Origin: Methylobacterium sp. J-077
GTDB taxonomy: Bacteria; Pseudomonadota; Alphaproteobacteria; Rhizobiales; Beijerinckiaceae
Length of the DNA: 64,000 nt
Assembly (NCBI RefSeq): GCF_022829365.1
Contig: NZ_JAKSYJ010000212.1
Span: forward strand, 1-64,000
Direction of reading: 5' to 3'
Position numbers and translations under genes: made by a program. Of this stretch, positions 59,543-64,000 are shown in pieces. Under the pieces are notes generated by a model. It saw only the letters and a list, made by a program, of their open reading frames with translations. It was not told the origin of the DNA and did no database searches. The first letter of the stretch is position 1; each line of letters opens with the position of its first letter.

Positions 59543-60902
59543 GTAATTACCCAGGCCTGTGACGGCTGGGATCAGGCACCGACGGTCTTGAGGATGGTGC
59601 CGAATGGGCTGTGGCCTGCGAGGCGTGCGGTATCGACGACGGTGCGGATGGCGGCCTCGCCCTCGGCGGCCTACATGGCGCGGTAGCCGTTGGTCACCTT
59701 CCGCTGGATGACCGCTGGGCGCAGCAGTCGCTCTGAGCCGTTGTTGGTCGGTTCGACCGCGCCGGGATGGGCGAGGAAGACGAGGAGCTGATCACGCGCC
59801 CGTCCGAACTTGGCCTGCAGGTCGCGGGTCAGGTCGCAGCGGCTCGGTGTGGCGAGGATGGCGCCGAGCTGTCGATCCAAGGTCCGGCGCTTGGCGGCGA
59901 GCGTCGAGGCGGCCAGATCGGTGACGCGCTCGGCCAGGCCGAATACCGTCTGCAACCAGAGCTGCAATCGCCAGGGCACGGGATCGTCGCTGACCTCGAC
60001 GACGTAGGCGACGTCGCGGGCGAGATGGGCGAGGCAGGTCTGGTGCGCAGCCGCGTGGCCCTGCTGGGCGGTGTAGCGGTCCGAGATCACACCGCGGGCC
60101 GGTGGCCGTCCATCATCTCCCGTATCACGATGGCGCCCCGCGTCGGCGAGGCCGTGTGCACCACGGCGTCGGCCGCGTGGAACACCCAATGATAAGCGTT
60201 GCTGCCCTCGATCCGGACGCCGGTCTCGTCCGAGGCGATCACAGCGGCCCGGCGTAGCGTCGAGACGGCCTCCTCGCGACCGGAGCGGAAGTGCCTCTGC
60301 GCGCGCTGGAGCAGGTTCATCAGCCCGCCCTGGCTGAGCGTCAGACCGAACAGGTCCGACAAGGCTGCCTGCAGTCGCTCGAAGGACAGCGCCTGGAAGG
60401 TCTTGAGATACGTTGCCACCGCATGCAGCCGTGGGCCGAACGGCGTGCCCCGCGCCGCCTCCGGCACCGGCGCGACGACCCGCACCCCGCAGGTCGGGCA
60501 GTGCACGGCCAACCGACGATGCTGCGTCACGACCGGTGTCACCTCTGGCAACTCGATCCGCTCGGACACGCTCACGAGTTCGACAGGAAGATCTCCGTGC
60601 AGGGCGCCGCCGCAGCACGCGCAGCGGTCGGGCCGATGATCGACGACCGCGTCGGGATCGTCGCTCATCACACGGCTATGGCCCTCGTGGCCGGGCTTGG
60701 CCCCGCCAGGTTTGGATTGCTCGTGCCGCTCTTTGCGGTCTGTGGCGGGCGGCTTCGAGGACGTGCGAGAGGTCTTGTCCGGACGCTGCAGACGCAGCAC
60801 CAGCTCGATCAGTTCCTCGCGGCTCAACCGCTCAAGATCGCTGCGCCCCATCCTGCGAAAGAATCAGCGAAACCAGACCCGCGCAAGGGCCTGAGTAATT
60901 AC
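59543..60902 (-). mobile_element. IS66-family insertion sequence (about 1360 bp) with 8-bp target duplication
   Basis: The ends are imperfect inverted repeats: left GTAATTACCCAGGCC, right (complement) GTAATTACTCAGGCC. The 8-bp sequence GCCAATTT flanks the element on both sides (59535-59542 and 60903-60910), the target-duplication length of IS66. It contains a single transposase gene and no tnpA/tnpB, like the ISBst12 subgroup. It lies in an intergenic spot between the nitrite operon and a small gene. Confidence 0.85.
59572..60851 (-). pseudogene. IS66-family transposase with frameshift and nonsense mutation
   Basis: From the ATG at 60851: helical start (LSREELIELVLRLQRPDKTS), zinc-binding segment CACCGGALHG and CPTCGVRV, and the first acidic residue in IASDETGVRIEG. 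A missing base near 60088 shifts the frame; the other frame continues with ISDRYTAQQGHAAAHQTCLA and EPTNNGSERLLRPAVIQRKV. TAG at 59671-59673 replaces the Trp expected in GYRAMW. The remaining frame ends at 59572. Both lesions should abolish activity; transposition could occur only with an enzyme supplied from elsewhere. Confidence 0.85.
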
Positions 60903-61052
60903 GCCAATTTGTATCCAAAAACATTTGCGCTCGATTGGCAATAATTTGACAAGCCTCAAGTTAGCTACGGCAGCGTTGATCGAAGTCGATCGCGACTTGG
61001 TATCAAATAATCGTGACTGACTATTCTCTGACGGCTTTCAGTTTGATCGTGT

Positions 61053-61337
61053 TCACGCTCGCCGCATTGTCACTGATCCGTCGCCGGGGTCGATTGCCTC
61101 GACACGTGGGCCGAAGATCCCAACCTCCGCCATAACCGCAAGATATCGGTTGCATGCTTGGGCCAGGGTATCGCTTTCCGCCAACGGTAAAACGGCCAGC
61201 AATTCGCGAATCAGGCCAGCAACGACTATCTCGCGCTCGCCCATCTGAAACGATCTCCGATTCGGTGAGCTCTCGAAGGTCGAGGCGACGTTCTCGGCGA
61301 TGATCCGCGCTGCCTGTTCAAGGCCGTGGCCTATCAT
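61053..61337 (-). CDS. Hypothetical protein (94 aa)
   Basis: The ATG at 61337 gives MIGHGLEQAARIIAENVAST, a helical protein with SFQMGEREIVVAGLIRELLA and ending PGDGSVTMRRA. Soluble, no known domain. It lies between the IS66 element and the glutathione transferase gene on the same strand as the latter, 50 bp downstream of it, so the two may be co-transcribed. Confidence 0.5.
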   Translation of the reverse strand: MIGHGLEQAARIIAENVASTFESSPNRRSFQMGEREIVVAGLIRELLAVLPLAESDTLAQACNRYLAVMAEVGIFGPRVEAIDPGDGSVTMRRA

Positions 61338-61387
61338 GGTTTACCTCCCCACGATGACGTGCTCGGCCGGAACAGACGCATGGCAGA

Positions 61388-62020
61388 CTACACCACCTTC
61401 TCGGTGATCTGCTGTGGCGTGGGTTTCGTCTCTTGGAAGGAAGGCCTGCGTTCCATGCGATCGCTGTAGGCGGCAAGGCTTGGGTATTGCTCACGCCAGG
61501 GGTAATCCGGCCAGCGAACGGTGAGATACCCGACGACCGTCCCGGCCGCGATGTCCCCGAGCCCGAAGCTGTCGCCGACCGCGTAATCACGGTCCCCAAT
61601 CAGACGGGCTATCTCGCGCACGCCGCCATCGACCTTTCGGCGCTGCCGGGCGATCCATTCCGGGCTCTGCCGCCCCTGCTCACGCATCTGCTCGAAGAAC
61701 ATGAGCACGAACGCGTCACAGGTGCCATCACTCAACACCTCGAACTTGCGCGCGAGGAGCCGACCGTCAATGTCCGCTGGAACGAGCGGCGGCGTCGGGT
61801 ACTTCGCCTCGATCCACTCCATGATGTAGTGCGATTCGTAGACGGCACTGCCGTCGTCGAGGATAAGAACCGGCAGCTTCTCCAGCGGATTGTACTGCGG
61901 CGTCGCGGACGTGCCGTGCCACGGCACTTCGGTCTCAAGATCGAAGGGGATGCCCTTCTCTGCGAGCGCGATCCGCACCTTGCGGGCATACGGGCTCGGT
62001 GTTGCACTGATCAGTTTCAT
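61388..62020 (-). CDS. Glutathione S-transferase
   Basis: A 210-residue GST: thioredoxin-like N-terminal domain with SPYARKVRIALAEKG, cis-Pro in KLPVLILDDGS and the glutathione contact ESHYIMEWIEAKYP. The helical C-terminal domain has DYAVGDSFGLGDIAAGTVVG (N-capping box). The Ser at the start of SPYARK could be the catalytic residue. A cytosolic detoxification enzyme; substrate unknown. It lies 22 bp downstream of actP on the same strand. Confidence 0.93.
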   Translation of the reverse strand: MKLISATPSPYARKVRIALAEKGIPFDLETEVPWHGTSATPQYNPLEKLPVLILDDGSAVYESHYIMEWIEAKYPTPPLVPADIDGRLLARKFEVLSDGTCDAFVLMFFEQMREQGRQSPEWIARQRRKVDGGVREIARLIGDRDYAVGDSFGLGDIAAGTVVGYLTVRWPDYPWREQYPSLAAYSDRMERRPSFQETKPTPQQITEKVV

Positions 62021-62042
62021 CGTGCTGCAATCCTAAGCTGGT

Positions 62043-63686
62043 TCATTCCGCCGGCACGGAAGCGGGCGGTGCTGTCCGGCCGATTGAGGCACTGCGCTGG
62101 TGATCGATCCGCGCCTGCGGACTTCTGTCCATGACGGACACGACGTAGCAGACGAGGAACGCGAGCGGCATGGTCACGATCGTCGGCGGATCGATTGGAA
62201 AGATCGGTGTCGCGTAGCCCAGCACGCCGACCCAGACTGGCCGACCTAGGATGGTGAACAGGAGTGCTGTCCCGAGCCCGACGCATCCCCCGGTCACGGC
62301 GCCGCGCGTGGTGAGCCCTGGCCAGTATAGGACCAGGATCAGGAGCGGCAGTGTCGACGAGCAGGCGATGGAGAACGCCAAGCTCACCATGTAGGCGACG
62401 TTCTGGTTCTGGAACGCGACGCCGAGCCCGATCGCGACGATCCCCAGGACCACGGTCGCGTAGCGCGAGACACGAACCTCGGACGCATCGCTCGCGCCGG
62501 CGCCCCGGAACACGCTGGCGTAGAGGTCGTGCGACACCGCCGTCGCCCCGGCGAGCGTCAAGCCCGCCACGACGGCAAGGATCGTCGCGAAGGCGACGGC
62601 CGAGATGAACCCCAACATCAGGTCGCCGCCGACCGCGTGCGAGAGATGGATCGCCGCCATGTTCCCGCCGCCGATCAGGCCACCTGCGGCGTTCACGTAG
62701 GCGGGGTTCTTGGCGACTAGGGCGAGCGCTCCGAAGCCGATGATGAACACGAGCGCGAAGAAGTAATTCATCCATACGGACGCCCAGAATACGGATACTC
62801 GGGCGGCGCGGGCGTCGGGCACCGTGAAGAACCGCATCAGGATGTGGGGCAGGCCCGCGGTCCCGAACATCAGCGCGAGACCGAGCGATATCGCCGAAAT
62901 GGGATCACGGGACAAGAATTGCGGTGTCAGGATCGACTCGCCGCGGGGGTGATGAGAGACTGCTTGCCGAAGCAGGGCGCCGTAATCGAAGCCGAAATGG
63001 GCCATTACTAGCAGCGCGATCACGGTCCCGCCGATGATGAACAGCACCGCTTTCGTGATCTGCACCCAGGTCGTCGCGACCATGCCGCCGAACAGGACGT
63101 AGCAGATCATCAGAATCCCAACGATAAACTGCGCGTAAATGTAATCGAGGCCGAGCAGAAGACGGATGAGCTGCCCGCCTCCCACCATCTGAGCGATGAG
63201 GTAGAATGCGATCACGACCAAGGACGCCGAAGCCGCGAAGATGCGGACCGGCTTCTCCTGAAGGCGCGTACAAGCGACGTCCGTGAAGGTGAAGCGGCCG
63301 AGCGCTCGGAGCCGCTCCGCCATTAGGAAGACAACGATTGGCAGCCCCGTTGTGTATCCGACCGCATAGATGAGGCCGTCGAAGCCGTTACCGTAGACGA
63401 GGCCGGCAAGCCCGAGGAAGGCCCCTGCCGAGATAAAATCGCCGGCGATCGCGAGTCCGTTCTGGAAGCCCGTGATCCGTCCTCCGGCGGTGTAGAAATC
63501 GGAAGCCGATTGCGTCCGTTTTGCCGCTCTGTAGGTGATGTACAGCGTGCCAATAACGACGGTGGTGAAGAGCGCAATCGCCGTCAGGTTGAGGCCACCG
63601 CCGGCGCCCCCCGTCTGCGCGAGCGCCGGTGCTGGCGCTAGGAGAGCGAGACCGATCAGCGTACGGCGCGCCGCTGAAACACTCAT
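62043..63686 (-). CDS. actP: Sodium:solute symporter, acetate permease type
   Basis: A 547-residue SSS-family symporter with a signal-like start (LIGLALLAPAPALAQ) and about 13 membrane helices. ActP-type segments are ASDFYTAGGRITGFQNGLAI followed by AGDFISAGAFLGLAGLVYGN, and LRALGRFTFTDVACTRLQEK. Sodium-coupled uptake of acetate or related short carboxylates. It overlaps the DUF485 gene by one base; this pair is standard for actP. The gene is complete. Confidence 0.92.
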   Translation of the reverse strand: MSVSAARRTLIGLALLAPAPALAQTGGAGGGLNLTAIALFTTVVIGTLYITYRAAKRTQSASDFYTAGGRITGFQNGLAIAGDFISAGAFLGLAGLVYGNGFDGLIYAVGYTTGLPIVVFLMAERLRALGRFTFTDVACTRLQEKPVRIFAASASLVVIAFYLIAQMVGGGQLIRLLLGLDYIYAQFIVGILMICYVLFGGMVATTWVQITKAVLFIIGGTVIALLVMAHFGFDYGALLRQAVSHHPRGESILTPQFLSRDPISAISLGLALMFGTAGLPHILMRFFTVPDARAARVSVFWASVWMNYFFALVFIIGFGALALVAKNPAYVNAAGGLIGGGNMAAIHLSHAVGGDLMLGFISAVAFATILAVVAGLTLAGATAVSHDLYASVFRGAGASDASEVRVSRYATVVLGIVAIGLGVAFQNQNVAYMVSLAFSIACSSTLPLLILVLYWPGLTTRGAVTGGCVGLGTALLFTILGRPVWVGVLGYATPIFPIDPPTIVTMPLAFLVCYVVSVMDRSPQARIDHQRSASIGRTAPPASVPAE

Positions 63687-63946
63687 CAGATGACCTCGCG
63701 GTTCGCGATGAGCACGTAGATTCCGGTCAGGGCAACGCCGAGCGCGATAACGAACAGACCGTACGCAAAAGCAACGGTCACCGTACCGCCATCGACAAGG
63801 GGCTTGGCCAGGACGGCGGGCGCGAAGGCGCCGAGCCCGACGAAGCCGAAGTAGAAGACGATCAGGATCGCCGTGAGGGCGAAGCCGAGCCGGGGGCGCC
63901 CAATTCCGACGCCTGCCTGGAAGGGTGGAGAGATCTGCTCAGCCAT
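63686..63946 (-). CDS. DUF485 membrane protein, actP partner
   Basis: An 86-residue protein from the ATG at 63946 (MAEQISPPFQAGVGI) with two membrane helices (LGFALTAILIVFYFGFVGLG and VAFAYGLFVIALGVALTGIY) and the end VLIANREVI. The overlap with the actP start (TGATG-type at 63686) indicates coupled translation. DUF485 proteins regularly precede actP. Confidence 0.88.
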   Translation of the reverse strand: MAEQISPPFQAGVGIGRPRLGFALTAILIVFYFGFVGLGAFAPAVLAKPLVDGGTVTVAFAYGLFVIALGVALTGIYVLIANREVI

Positions 63947-64000
63947 AAATGTTTTCCGGACGCGTACCGGAAGGATGAGCAACTCGGATGCCAAATCAGC

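Overview
The window is GC-rich (AT-richer only in a few inserts). Its gene content points to an alphaproteobacterium, most likely Methylobacterium or a close relative. This rests on an assimilatory nirBD/NarK locus, ActP/DUF485, TRAP transporters, RecD2, and many small hypothetical proteins that I recall from Methylobacterium accessory DNA. The assignment is an inference; no rRNA or housekeeping marker is present.

Region 1 (1-22.2 kb) is an accessory zone of short genes. It begins with the start of an IS3-type transposase, a serine hydrolase and an orphan peptide-type binding protein, followed by dozens of 30-400 aa proteins, mostly hypothetical. It also holds a secreted MetX-like hydrolase, two single-domain response regulators, an AT-rich FemAB/GNAT-like gene and an AT-rich DUF2806-like gene. 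Many genes here are visibly broken: an HNH protein with an in-frame TAA, an SRAP/YedK gene with a nonsense codon plus a frameshift, a Cys-motif protein killed by an exact 11-bp tandem duplication, and several single-base frameshifts. A roughly 33-bp GC hairpin recurs three times.

Region 2 (22.2-28.9 kb) carries RecD2, a membrane-tailed SDR, an exported carboxymuconolactone-decarboxylase-like protein and a small conserved protein. It ends in an integration hot spot: a tyrosine recombinase flanked by the 3' remnants of two different tRNA genes, tRNA-Arg(TCT) and tRNA-Glu(TTC), facing outward.

Region 3 (29.5-36.8 kb), beside the integrase, is a tightly coupled five-gene operon: a SIS-HAD fusion, a phosphoribosyltransferase-like protein, a P-loop NTPase, a Rossmann-like protein of unknown family and a PfkB-type kinase with a CPHC insertion. 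I know no named system with this composition. It is the best candidate here for an undescribed system, either of conflict/defence type or one making or sensing a nucleotide or sugar-phosphate.

Region 4 (37.2-50.4 kb) is a catabolic cluster of two divergent operons around a GntR regulator. The leftward operon has a TRAP transporter (binding protein and fused QM), an acyl-CoA synthetase, an AEC transporter and a ThDP enzyme. The rightward operon has an acyl-CoA dehydrogenase, thiolase, SDR, an APH-like kinase and a DUF6285 protein. The kinase, DUF6285, dehydrogenase, SDR and synthetase set resembles the levulinate/4-hydroxyacid (lva) pathway.

Region 5 (51-64 kb) holds a second orphan peptide-binding protein, the nitrite/nitrate locus (conserved protein, nirB, nirD, narK), an inactivated IS66-family element with intact ends and an 8-bp target duplication, a glutathione S-transferase, and actP with its DUF485 partner.
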